A stretch of DNA of 64,000 bases from Balaenoptera acutorostrata (GCF_949987535.1 NC_080064.1:41984282-42048281), one strand, 5' to 3'; positions 45,785-57,559 are shown, numbered from the stretch's first letter. The notes: generated from the sequence alone by a model not told the origin. Numbers and translations: made by a program.

Positions 45785-47630
45785 TTCTCTGTTTTGAAAA
45801 GCTCAGGCAGAAGGCAGAAAGGTAGAGGCTGACAGCTGCCCCCCTTCTCCCCCCACAGCTTTTTTTCTTTTTTGTTTATTAGGAAGTAGTTTTCTGAAGC
45901 AAACTTGTATGAACCTGGTTAACAGAGCAAGCCCGATCTCAAACTTGCTTTCTTTTGAAACGCTGGCCATATTAGCTGCAGAAGGAGCATTACTCACTAA
46001 AAATCAGCAATATTGGGGAATAATAAAGTTAAAATGTAGATATATTAGCACATTAAAGTGCTTTTGTTGTATCTTTAAGCCCAGAGGCAGGTCATTAAAT
46101 ATGCATTTTGCTAGAAAGCAAGTGTCGAAAAAGATAAGGTGGTTGAAAACATTCTATAAGGGAAAAGCGCTCCGTCAGAGGGGTGGGGTGGTACCGCCCT
46201 CAGGACAGGGGACAGGGAGAACACTCCCACTGTTAAGGTTTGCAAGCCGCCAGTGACCTGCAGTTGTTACAGTACTTTTGAGCTGGGAGGAAGGAAAAGG
46301 TAAATATACAAGTATGGCTGTGTTGCTTCAGCCTGGCCTTAATTACCAGACACAAGAAGCAGTTCAGAAATCTGGTCTCTGTTGTTGTAGAGGTCACCAA
46401 ATCATTAACATCGTCAATCTGGCAGTAGCTAATTTAAATAGCACCTGATGTTGCAACGCCTCCCTTCGTTTCCCCAGCCAATCAGATCCTGGCTTCAGCT
46501 GACAGATGGTCCCATAAATGGATGTAAAAAGGGGAAGCTTCGAGCCAATTTCAGCAAGGCTCTGTTCAGTTGTTCTTATCTACATCCTAGAATCAGGGGT
46601 TTCAGCTCACTGCTCCTTTTCTTTCTTTTTTTTTTCTTTCTCTCCCCCCACCCCCCCAAAATAATTGATTTACTTTACAGTCATCCACACTGTGTTTTGT
46701 GGATCTTTATAAATATATTACAATAGTAGTCATTTTAAAAATATATTCTGAAACGTTTGCAAATTTTAAGAGAAGAGTCGAAGCTCTGCGAGACCCAATA
46801 TTTGCCAATAAGAATGGTTATGGTAGGTATGACTAGATTTATAATCTGTTGTTTGTGCCGCTGGAGGGGAGAAAAGCATATCCACCTTGACCAGTCTTAT
46901 GCTTGCACAAGACTTCAGTTCTCTGCTGCTGTTTGGTTCCTACATTTACTATCTCTTTTGTGTAGAGAGTGCGGGTAGGTCCTTTTATTGAAAAGCAGTT
47001 GGGAAATAGATTGTCATTTTTAACAGGTCATTGTCAATTTTCCCTTCAACATAAAGGTGGGGGTGGGGAAGGGGAGGTGGGCTGAAATCATTGCTGGTTT
47101 GTTGAAATAGGTTATATTACCTGAGACCATAATGGCAAAAGAAGGATTTTCTTTTTGTAAGGGAGAAGGGGTTTGTCTGTGTGCCTCCTCGGTTTTGTGG
47201 GGCTCGAGGTGGCTGCCGCGGGCTTAGGAATCTCTCCATTTCCGTGCTGGAAATTTAAACCTTGAGAGGCAGCTCCTGAATACTGAACGTTGACATGGGC
47301 AGTTGTGTTTCGGGGGGCTGCGCATTCAAAACGGCAAAGAGAGTGATTTATTTGGGCTTCAGTAAATGCTGCATCTTGTATTTCAAAGAGTTTCCTGTCA
47401 TGACCTCATAAAAAAGAGGAGGCGGCTTGTATGTGTAGCAGTGCCTGGCGTGTTGAGTTGTTGCTTCCTTCTCTGGGCAGCAGCTCTGTAAGAAGGAATG
47501 TCAGCTTTTACATAACGTTCCTTTCCGCTTTTGACACACTGTGTGAGGGTCCATCTTCTTCTGATCACAGATGGAGTGGAATGGCTTGAAGATGGTAAGT
47601 GAAAAGAGGAAGACAGCTTGGAGGTTCCAG
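45785..47630. other. Repeat-poor unique DNA with motif cluster, no gene seen
   Basis: No SINE, LINE or LTR recognised. The plus frame 45909-46256 (115 codons) is unrecognised. GC content rises around 47180-47320, with several CpGs, but this is too short for a clear CpG island. See the separate entry for the cluster at 46478-46549. Confidence 0.45.
46478..46549. promoter_or_regulatory. Candidate enhancer/promoter motif cluster
   Basis: Within 72 bases there are two CCAAT boxes (46478-46482, 46545-46549), an E-box CAGCTG (46496-46501), a second E-box CAGATG (46503-46508) and a perfect CArG box CCATAAATGG (46512-46521). These are known binding motifs for NF-Y, bHLH factors and SRF respectively. 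Clustering inside a repeat-poor block is suggestive, but each motif is short and occurs by chance, and no TATA box or transcript is evident. Confidence 0.25.
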
Positions 47631-47632
<2 letters not shown>

Positions 47633-47667
<35 letters not shown>

Positions 47668-47678
47668 CGTGCGCGCGC
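47633..47678. repeat. (GT)n microsatellite with GC tail
   Basis: About 17 GT units (47633-47666) followed by 'tcgtgcgcgcgc', an alternating purine-pyrimidine run. The His/Thr-rich frames on the minus strand here come from it. Confidence 0.95.
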
Positions 47679-47679
47679 A

Positions 47680-48770
47680 TAAGGATGGTGGACTGTGCAT
47701 CGTAAATCACTGTGCAGATCGTTTGTGTGTGTATGTGTGTGTTTATTAGTGTCTCTCTTTTCTGAAAACCAGAATCCATCTCCAAGTGTAATGGCACTGC
47801 ACGCACACAAGGCACACACACTGCCTCTTTTATCGAACACACATTTTAGCCAAGCAAGGTTGGTGTCTTTTTTGACAATCACAGTGTCACCATCGCTGTT
47901 GGCTGGCGTGCCCACCGCCTCTGTGAGCTTTCAACAGAATTGCACGACTGTTAAAGTTAAAGGCACATTTCTTTTTTCAGTCTCCTACTCGGAGTGATGG
48001 GGAAGGCTGGGAATGAGGGGTGGAGGAGGTGAGGCTCAGTACCAGCAGATGCAATTGTGGAACAGGACTTTTGGATGTAGAAGGGGAAGTAGAAAACCTT
48101 TCTGCCAAAGTAGTAAATCTATTTTTAGCATCATCTTTTTCTGAAAAAAAAAAGAAGCAGGGAAACTCCTTGAGTGCCGCTCCTGTTGCCTGATGTTGAC
48201 CCTGAAGATGTGGCACAAAATGGCATGATCAGATGCCACGAGTGCCCACTTTGACTTTGAATTTCACTAGCAATAGCTTTCACAGGGTTTCAAAGCTTGG
48301 TATGGGGGGAGGCTGTAAATTCATATCCATCTCACTTATTTTTTGCTAGAAAAGCCTCGGGAGGACTTTTCGCTCTGCATAGATGTTATAACAAAGCTGT
48401 GGTCTTTTTCCCATTCTTAGCGGATTGCCTTTGTCTGGCTGCTTGTTTTGATGGGTGTAAAACAAATAAGATTAGACCGAGCAGCCCAACTGAAAGCGAT
48501 AGCTGGGAGGAAAACCCAATGAAAGGTTGCCGGGGAAACGAACAGAGGAAAAGCCGGGTAGGGAGCAGGTGGCTATCATGAGAACACACTGCAAACAGTG
48601 TAAAAAAGGCGGGGGGGTGGGGGGGACAGGACCTTGATTATCTTTGCTGTTCTTTGTGGCCGGCCCAACTTTAATTATTCTTTATAAATAGGTGTTAATT
48701 ACATTTCTAACTCTGGTTTACAGTGATTTTTAGAAATCTATTTTTAAGCATCTGTTCTGTCTCCCCTGTT
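47680..48770. other. Repeat-poor unique DNA, no gene seen
   Basis: Unique sequence with a G-rich tract at 48607-48627. A MEF2-like site (minus CTATTTATAA, 48682-48691) is present. No exon that I can support. Confidence 0.4.
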
Positions 48771-48774
48771 GTGG

Positions 48775-48890
48775 TTTTTTTTTTTTTTTTTTTTTTGGTT
48801 TAAAAAACAGAGAGAGAAGGAGAGGGGGAAGGGAGGTAGGGAATCTTGCTTTTTTTCTCTCTCTCCCTCTCCCTCTTTCCCCCTTTTCCC
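48775..48890. repeat. Poly-T, then purine tract and complementary pyrimidine tract
   Basis: A T tract (48775-48796) is followed by a GA-rich tract (48810-48842) and then a CT-rich tract (48849-48890). The two are roughly complementary when folded, so they could form an imperfect hairpin or H-DNA. Confidence 0.85.
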
Positions 48891-48894
48891 TGCT

Positions 48895-51415
48895 GTGAAA
48901 TTGTGCTGGGAAAAATCGCAAGGAATCCTGTGAGGCCATTTGAAAAAAATGTAAATTATATTGAATGAAGTTGACGGAAGCATAATAGTGAACTCCCACA
49001 GCTGATACGTTCTGCGAATGATTTCTTAGAAATATCCATAAGAGAAATATAGGTAGAATACATTTACCCTAAGCAATGATCTTGTGCTAGGTGGTATTGG
49101 TGTTTTTCCTAAATCAGATATTGATACTACAGTTCCGGGGTGTTCATTGTATCTCTCATTTTATACCCCGAGTAGAAATTACTTCTTAAAATAACAAATG
49201 AAAAGCTCTATTCTAGTCTTCTGCTTCGCCTCCCTCTCCATGCCTCCAGCCACAAGATCCATCAGGCTGTACCCTTGCAACCACTGCCTTCCATTCAGCA
49301 TTTGGTCCTGGTCTTGGCATAAACTGAGTGAAAAGCTGATTTTTTTTCCAACGTCTCTGAACGTCTGGGACCCATGCGTGCACTGGGTGACAGGCATCTC
49401 TTGCTTTTTCTCTCTCAAAGTGTGCTTTACTAGTAGTCTCTTTTTCTCATGATGGTGGGTACCAGAAGGACTGAAAGGTATATTACTTAGGTGAATAGAA
49501 GGTAGCATAGAAACAACTGAAACGATGATCTATTTCGGTTTCTTCTGGAGAGACAAATTAAGTACGTGATAATTTTAAGCCCCAGAATGAGAGATTAAAA
49601 GATGCTGAAATATGCTAAAAGGTTAGGAAATATAATTGGCTTTATTGAAAGTACTCTTAATTTTTACTCTCTCCATTGCAAATCTCTGCACCCCTCCCAT
49701 TCTTTCTTCCTTGCAGATGCTTCTTTTTGTTTTGTCTTCTTATTGGGGGATTTTTAAAATTTGTTTTGACTGTTGAGGTATAAAAAATAAAATAAACTTA
49801 TATTTTTTGTCATACACTTGAACCTCTTACTCTCATATCTTGAGTGTGTAAACATATGTTGTTATTAAAAATAGAATAGTTTTCTGATTATCTCAAATTT
49901 ATTTTTTTCTGAGAATTTTTCTGCATATTTTAGTTAAGGGGAAAATAATTTCTGTAGGAACTGTCACCTTGGCTTGGGTTGTAAAAAAGACACGTGGTTC
50001 TACTGCTGACCTTTCTCGCTTCTTTGTCTTAAAAATATTAATACCTACTACCTGCATGTGGAGGTGTGTCTTTACGGAAGCACAAGGCTGAGTGTGCATT
50101 TATTAAGAAATGAAAATCTGATTGGAAATATTTCTGCAAAAAACACCTGACTACATCCCAGTTTTAATGATCAGAATATTCTTGTATCTCATTGAAATAT
50201 AATAGTTAAATCATTTAATATTTAAAATTTTGAATGAACTTAGGTGGGGAAATAGCTGAAAAATTTCTTTGAGAATCATTGATTTATAGGACAATTTTAA
50301 TATCCCGTTTAAAAAAACTAACAAGCAACTTAACCGTTCATTTGTGATCTCAGTTCCATTCATTCCTAACTGCCATTCATTCAAGTCATCCTCCTGGCCA
50401 GGTATAGATGAGCTTGCTTCTGTGTGATAGTTTTCCAAAGCCTTAAAACTTTTTTCTCTTCCTATAGCCCTTCCTTGGTCCTTTAAATATTCAAGGATTT
50501 TGTTATGAGAGGAAGTCCAGATTGTTGTGAGGTAATAACAATAGAATTTTTTTTAAAGAAAGAGAAAGAAAATGAGCTACACACTTTAGTATTAAAACTC
50601 TGTCTTGAAATAGGGTTTGAGACATGTTAGACTTCACATATTTTAAACTTAGCATTTCTCTTGGGGATAATCTATTTGAAATTTTAAATCTGGAAATCAT
50701 TGCATGAATGGTGCTTTGTGTGTGTGTGTTTAATATCTCTAAAAGAATTTGTAAGTGAATCAAGGTGTTTTACTCAAATAAGAGTTACCACTGACAATGA
50801 AAAGGGTTTCCTCAGGGCAAGTTCTTTTCTTTGGTTTGATTTCTTCCCTTTGCTCTTATTTCCTTATTGTGGGTGGATTCTCTTCCTATATGTAGACCAA
50901 AAACTACTCCTTCCATGAGGAGATATGTTGATATGCTGCTTCAGTTAGCCCTTGGCTTCTTAATGCCTTATTTTAATTTTAAAAAAAGCTGAAACAAATT
51001 ATCAGTGTGTACCGCAAGTAAGGAATGGCGGTCTTGATAGAGGTCATTGTACGTAGACAGAAGTCCTTTGGCCTTGACAAATTTCTTCATCAGTTTCAAT
51101 GATCTGTGGCCACCAGGCACTTAATTTATATGCCTGGACACTTAATATGTACATTTGTTGGTGAGCTGGCCAGCGGATGCTAGACACATGAGTATGCACT
51201 GGCAAATGCTGCAATGCAGTATTTTTTCCCAATGTCATTAGGAATTTGGGGGGTATGAGGGGACATAAACAGTCTCAAGCTTTTATCTTACTATTTTCCA
51301 GTCGATGGGCTGTGTTGTACAGAGCTGGCCAATTCCCCTTTTGAAAGTGAAGTCAACCTTTTATTGCCCACTATCCATCTCCTATCCATTTGATAGATAT
51401 GTGTATGTGAGAGAG
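48895..51415. other. Repeat-poor unique DNA, no gene seen
   Basis: About 2.5 kb with no named repeat. Frames (for example 49179-49508 minus and 49198-49452 plus, overlapping each other) are unrecognised. A region of AT-rich runs lies at 49745-49910. Confidence 0.45.
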
Positions 51416-51420
51416 AGGGA

Positions 51421-51421
<1 letters not shown>

Positions 51422-51456
<35 letters not shown>
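51422..51456. repeat. (GT)n microsatellite
   Basis: About 17 uninterrupted GT units. Confidence 0.95.
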
Positions 51457-51458
<2 letters not shown>

Positions 51459-51925
51459 CAGTGTAAGCATTTGTGTTTCTGGAATCCTGCACCTGTCTTA
51501 GGTTTTCCTCTTTTGGTATTACCAAATGTGTATACATACTTGCAAGTATATGCGCATCTAAAAATGGAAAGAAAACCAAACTGGGCTGTTTTCCCATAAG
51601 AAGTGGCTTCTCCTCCTCACAAATTCCAAGTTCTTTTATTAGAAAAATACAGAAATTCATCAAAAAGGTATATCTAGACCCCACAGACCATTAGACCAAA
51701 CACCTTTCTTTAGTTGCCACTTGAGAAACCATAAATGTGTAAATCTATAACAATATTTGTGAACTAGAAGATACCCTTTCAATCAAGGGGTTGGGTTCAA
51801 ATTAAAGTATATGTATATGTGAAAGGAGAATTGTGTTTTCTTTGGGAGCATTTGCACCTAATCTTTAAACATTGGTAAAAACAAGGAGGAGGTAGCGTGG
51901 CTAGTACGTGGCTCGTACTTCATTT

Positions 51926-51930
<5 letters not shown>

Positions 51931-51971
<41 letters not shown>
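51931..51971. repeat. (GT)n microsatellite
   Basis: About 20 uninterrupted GT units, the longest in the window, immediately followed by the tandem duplication at 51972. Confidence 0.95.
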
Positions 51972-51975
<4 letters not shown>

Positions 51976-52031
51976 AGGAACATCCTTGTATTTTTTAAGT
52001 ATTTTTAGGAACATCCTTGTATTTTTTAAGT
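51972..52031. repeat. Tandem duplication, period 31
   Basis: The word starting 'ttttaggaacatccttgtat' occurs at 51972 and again at 52003, identical over 29 bases. It abuts the long GT tract. Confidence 0.92.
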
Positions 52032-52034
52032 CTC

Positions 52035-52635
52035 AGTGTGCTTTAAGGGTAGAGGGCTTTTATAGGTCAGCAGCTTTTTAAGTGTACAAAGAAAGGTGAT
52101 CTGTGGGTGAGTGGGAGTTGTCACAGCAGTAATTGTCATAAATTAGCCATCTAGGAGTGGAAAGAAGAAAGAAAGCTGGAGGACAAGAGTGGAGAGGGGT
52201 ACCAACATGTGGACCTGCACCTTGCCGGTATAAGAGATAATGAGTGATAAATCTGAACTGGTGCAGTGTAGGTTGCCCAATAATTTCTCAGAACCTTGAC
52301 TTTGCAGGTTCATTACTTCTTTGCTTGCTTGTTCACACCTTTAATTATATCCAGTTTGGGATGCTAGCTGGGGGCACCAAAGATGAGCCATTTGGTTGTT
52401 TAGTTCATTAAGCATTCAGGCAGTGTGCTCACAATAGATTTGGAGCATCAGCCATAGAAATCAAGCACTTTGGAAATGAAATTGTTACAAAAGAACAAAA
52501 AATGAGAAAGCAATCAGCCAGCTAGCTTGCTTTGGATGTTCACATCCACTCTGCTTAGTGGTAATATTTATGCTGTTCCTTGTACATTCATTAAGCGATA
52601 ACTTATGCAGTGTCAGTGCTCCTAATAGGCTGCTG
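52035..52635. other. Repeat-poor unique DNA, no gene seen
   Basis: Unique sequence with no named repeat and no supportable exon. Confidence 0.4.
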
Positions 52636-52637
52636 GC

Positions 52638-52702
52638 TCTCTCTCTCTCTCTCTTTCTCTTTCTCTCTCCCCTCCCCGTCTCTTTATCTCTGTCTCTCCC
52701 CG
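52638..52702. repeat. CT-rich microsatellite
   Basis: A (CT)n/(CTTT)n tract grading into CCCTCCCCGTCT-type sequence. Confidence 0.9.
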
Positions 52703-53955
52703 TGCCCTCTCCCCACTCCTGAGATTTTCACCTTTTGCCAGACCATTTTAGCACTGACCATTTTTGCTTTGGGGAAGAGCATTATTCACATCCTCATTGT
52801 ATCAAACACCAGAAATATTTTCCCCCCAATGTGGATCCCCCTGTACAAGGATCAAGAAATGCTGAATGCCATAAAGGAATTCTTAAATAAATTTTGGTTG
52901 AAAAAGCAGTGAAATGTTGAAGAAATAAGGTCAGTGTAATTGTTGTACTTGAATTTTTGTTTTTTGTTGTTTGTGGAAAGCCTTATTTTTAACCACAAAA
53001 ATAAAACACAAAAATAGCATATGTGATTTTTTTTTTAATGGACAAAAATTACAAGTCATAGGTCTCTCCTGAAAATAACTTTCCTTGGACTCTGGGTTTG
53101 AAAATAACATTTAAAATCAAAGTTCATTTCTTAATTATGCATTTTGAAGCTATAAAAATGTAGTAATTCAGAAGTATTTTTTCTATAAGAGGTTTAGTTC
53201 TTTTTTCAGGATATGAGGAAGCAGAGAAACAATTCCAGTCAAGATGGCAAATTCTGAAAAACACACCACAGCGTGGAGGTTTCCTCTGTTTTGCACTTTG
53301 TGGCATTGAATCTACTCCTGCTCATTCTGAGTCAGTTAAACCTTCTATTGTCTACTTTCTTGGAACAACTAGCCCTTGACGTTATTTTGCCAACTGTGTC
53401 CATAGTGGAGGCTGGCTATCATTTGTTGTTGGATGAAGAAATATTTGTTGAAGACTTACTATGTGCATTTCTTTGAAACATGGAACTCAAAGTCACCATT
53501 TCTTCTGACACTAATCAAAAGATATATTAGAGGCTAAATCTCTGTGATTTAGGGATAAAATTGGGTGAGGGATTTTAAGGTTGGACGTCATTCAATGAGG
53601 TTTATGTCAAATTATGGGAAAAGATCTGTTGAAGCATTCAAGTACATAAGTGTTTTTCCTTTTGTATTTATAAGAGTCTATGCATGACTCTAAAAGATAG
53701 AAATAAAAGCTATTCTGGGCATTTCTGTCTATAAGGTTCCATGTATCCAGTTGTTCACTCTTAGGAAAAGGTAAAGTTTGAACAGTTGGAAAGAACTTGT
53801 CTATCCGCTGTCAGCTGCCCATGGAGCTTGGCTAGATAACCTGTTAATTTTACAGAAATAAGAATGCCTTGCTTCTGACAGAGATGACTCTTAGAATAAC
53901 TTTTCCCATGTTACTCTCCAGGGACAATCTGAGAAGATAGTGACCTCCCTGGCAT
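52703..53955. other. Unique DNA; unusual open frame at its left edge
   Basis: The plus frame 52610-52912 (100 codons) has a low-complexity Ser/Leu-rich start from the CT tract. A more ordinary second half from about 52720 ends 'KEFLNKFWLKKQ'. I do not recognise it and see no clear splice acceptor, so I do not call it coding. The remainder is unique AT-rich sequence without a named repeat. Confidence 0.35.
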
Positions 53956-54018
53956 ACCCCTGTGCAAACTTTTTTTAGTTGTATAGAAGTAGAGTTGATA
54001 TAACCCCTGTGCAAACTT
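53956..54018 (-). mobile_element. 31-bp L1-tail micro-insertion with target duplication
   Basis: An exact 16-bp direct repeat ACCCCTGTGCAAACTT (53956-53971 and 54003-54018) brackets only 31 bases (53972-54002). On the minus strand these end in an A tract after 'tatcaactctacttctatac', an L1-like 3' terminus. It is an extremely 5'-truncated insertion. Confidence 0.8.
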
Positions 54019-54019
54019 G

Positions 54020-55090
54020 ACATTTGCTAGTGGAGAGTTACTTTGTCATACATACCTAGATACTGTGTGCAGTGTGTGTAGGTGTGTGGTATAGATAGAC
54101 AGCCATGACCCCCGGTGTGCCCTGGGAAGTATCAGTAATGGCTTCTCAAGTAACCTGTGTTTTCCTAAGCTGCCAGTCTAAACCCTTTAGAGTTTTGCTT
54201 TCTAATTTGTACATGAAAAATAACTGAGTTGAACTTTTTTTTCTAGTGCCCCATTTGAAGATACAACAGTAGTAAATACAGCTTTAATGATAAACTTTGG
54301 CTCTAAGTGCTATTTAAAAGTCTGTAGTGGAAAGCCTGAGAACTTGCAATCTTTACTAATGAAACCTTCATTAGGCAAGTGCTCACTTAAAATGGAGTAA
54401 ACGACTAAGTCCCTGTAATTTGTGATTTTGATCAGATTTAACTCATCCTTTCTTATGTTACTTTTTGTAATACAGCCAACCACACATCTAAAATTCTGGA
54501 TATTGTACATGTCTTCAATATTAATTATCTCTGTTGTTGCACTGGGTACAGACAGTCCAATTCCCACAAGTCCAGATTCTTACTGTAACACTAAAACAAA
54601 AGTGATATTTATGAATAATATTGGGAAAGTTGTCCTCATAGTAACCATTCCCCAAAGGAAGCTTTACGTAAATATGCATTTATTATTCAGGATATTAAAA
54701 GGGAATCCTTAGCTTTTACTTTTTAATTTGGGCTAAAATATGTAAATTGGTTTTATTTTGGAGTTGCTCTGTTTTAGGTGGCTTTGGGGGAGGATAACTT
54801 TCTAGCTTGATTATATTTTAATCGTCTCTGTGGTAGAAAAGGTTCCAGACCTGAAACCAACCTGTTTATTGTGATTAGAAACCAGAGGGCCAGTGTACAG
54901 ATGGGGCTAAAAACATATTACATCAACTGGTGCACGTGTAGAAAAATTAGATTTGTTTCTAACTAGGTACCACTATTCCCATGTTCTTGTTAGCAGAGGC
55001 CAGGGAACCACGAGTCTGCCTTGGGCTCGGAGGACCTTCACAGGGCTCCTGTACAGGCAAACCTCTGGAAAGATTGCTCTTTGTCTTAAG
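54020..55090. other. Unique DNA, no gene seen
   Basis: No named repeat. Opposing frames at 54310-54567 and 54422-54712 are mutual shadows without recognisable domains. Confidence 0.4.
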
Positions 55091-55094
55091 AAAC

Positions 55095-55320
55095 CAGGAC
55101 GTGCAAAGGACCTGAGTCAGGTGAACTTGGGTAAGAATCCTGACTTTTCCGATTAGTAATAGGGTGATCTCGGATGAGGTACTTGAGCTTTCTGAGCCTC
55201 AGTTACCTCATCTTTAAGATGGGAATGATAATGCCTGACTCACAGGGGTTCTGTGAAGATCAGATGAGAAACAGTATTTGAAGGCACCAGTCACACACAG
55301 GAGTTGAAAAGTAAAGGTGC
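55095..55320 (+). repeat. MIR SINE, nearly full length
   Basis: 'gtaagaatcctgacttttcc', 'tttctgagcctcagttacct' and 'atctttaagatgggaatgat' are in sense MIR order. It marks the end of the repeat-poor block. Confidence 0.85.
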
Positions 55321-55329
55321 CTAGAGGAC

Positions 55330-57280
55330 ATTCACTCTCTTTCAGTCTGCAGTCATTCTATCCGTGCCAGATGTCCTGGGGAGAGGTGACATTGCATGCT
55401 ATCCTCACGGTCTCCATCCTCTCCCCAGAACTCATGGGGATGGGGGTTGTGTTTGGCACACAGTGGTTTTTAAACATAGACAAGCCCTCAGTTCTTCCCT
55501 GGCATTGTGTGACTTTTTATTAAGTTTTCTATATTCTCCTAGGTTTTTACAAGGAACATCCATGATCTCCTTTGGAGTTCGAATTAACTTGGGATTTAGT
55601 CATTAGAAAAAAGGTGAACATAAAATTAATTTTAATTGATGCTGTTTTCCCATTTCTTGATAGAGTCTGTTAGGAACTTCATAACTCATGCAGAAAGAAA
55701 ATAAAAAGAAGTTAAGGTTAATTGATATGGTCTCATCTTTGTTGTCTAAGATAGATAGATAGGGTGAGTGAGTGAGTTATTTGACTTTGGCACCGAAACC
55801 AACTTACTTTGGACCTATTTTTCCCCTTCACCACATCAGCTTTTTTTCCTCTATCCCTCTTTTCCCCAGTAGGCTGAATTCTGAAGTTCTGTTTCTCAAG
55901 GAGTGGGGAAGAGATTGAGGTAGAAACCGGCTTAATGAGGTTTTTCTAACTTGCCATCAGTTTTTCTTCTCCTGCTTGGTGAGGCAAGATGATGGATGGC
56001 TTTGGCAGTGTAAACAGCTCTAGAAGTGATCGGATTGACTGAGACGTGTGGGAGATGGGAGCGGAATGCTGGCCCTCAATTTATTAGCCTCCCATTTGAA
56101 GGAAGAAAAGAGAAAGGAGGAAAATCACCCCAAAGGCCTTGACATAGTTGTTGATCACACACAGGGGGGAAGGGGTATGGGTGGTGTCAGGACTGGTGTT
56201 AGGCCAAGCCTAATTTAGTTTATACCTTTTCCCAAGGCTCTGAAGGGGGAAATAAATAGGCACATAATAAATTCACAAACTGTTTTAATTGGGACCTGTT
56301 GCTGTCACCAGTGAGGATGAAGAAATAACACAAGTAGTCCCTTCCGAGGATTCAAGAATTAAACTGAAAACATAACCTTAGACTACTGTTTTAGTGTCGT
56401 GGATTTTGAATTCCACTTCATATGATCACAGGAAGGATGTGAAGGGAGCAATTTTCTTCCCTTCAATTTAATACTTAAAACTAGGGGAAGGGATTATAAA
56501 TTGATCTGATCCCCCAGGTGCCATTTTGCAGGTCCTGTGTTTTTATGCAAAAGACCCTTTACTGTGAAACAGACAGACAGTTGAACTTTTTCTCTTTCCA
56601 CATGTATCTATTTCAAGGCTTCAGCAAGGTTCATCAAAGGATTTTGTAAGCAGCCTTGTATGTGGTATGCAAGCTCTCTGGAAGAATTCAGTTGATTTTT
56701 AGACTGTGTTTATATGGGCAGAAATATATCAGTGGAAGAAAGGGGCTTAAATTTGAGAAGGTAGAATAGAAGACGTTTTCACATATTTTGTCCTAGGAAA
56801 ATCTCATACCTATTAATGAAAGACCAAAAAGAGATGATTGGGTGAGTGATTTGAGCAGGTGAATGGACAGGGAAGGGGCAGGTGGATATTCTTAAGATCT
56901 CCTTGCCAGATAAGGGTTTGCATTATTTTAAAATGACCCATATTTAAGCCCATATTTGAATCTCAATTCCTTCTTGCTTTACACCTCTGGCTTAAGGTTA
57001 TCTGCAAGAAGATAAAAAAAGACTTCTAACTTAGAAGAGCTTTAATAACAACTCTTGAACAGGTGAACTTTGGAGATCACGGACTTGCAGTTGGTATAAT
57101 CTTAACAGTACTGCTTCTGAACTATCAGTTGTTCAAGAATAGAGGAGCAAGTTTGCATTTCTAGAACGTCAGCTGTTCCCAGCACAGTTTTGCTGTAATG
57201 GATCTGTGACTATGGAGATCATTTCTCATATTCACTTAACATTGCATAATTTTGACCCTGTGATGGCAGTTTAATCTCTT
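55330..57280. other. Mostly unique DNA, no gene seen
   Basis: Apart from a possible short L2 tail near 55420-55480 ('tgtttggcacacagtggttt') and a small GATA run at 55752-55761, I recognise nothing. No supportable exon. Confidence 0.4.
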
Positions 57281-57284
57281 TAAT

Positions 57285-57405
57285 GTAGTTAGGGCAGGGA
57301 CTGTTAACCCCTTTTTATAGAAAATAAAGCTCGGCCGCCTGCCTTAGGTTACATAGTTAGCAATATCAGCAGTCCTAGATCCAGAGTGTTTGGGAATGCA
57401 TCCAG
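57285..57405 (-). repeat. MIR fragment
   Basis: 'gggactgttaacccctttt' then 'ccttaggttacatagttagc' fits antisense MIR. Confidence 0.6.
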
Positions 57406-57559
57406 CTTGGCCAAAGTTTACTTCTCGGGGAGCGAGGGGGAGCAATTCCTTTTTCAGATCAAGTTTTTCAGTGTGGGATCAGCAAACACAATTTTGTGTC
57501 TATTGCATATAAACCACACTCCAAGTGCCTCCTGGAATGTCACAGTATTTTAAACATAC

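Noticed and set aside
45909..46256. 115-codon frame as a coding exon
   Set aside because: No recognisable domain or clear splice signals; its length is within chance for this much sequence.
47398..47915. His-Thr repeat proteins on the minus strand
   Set aside because: They are translations of the GT microsatellite in three frames.
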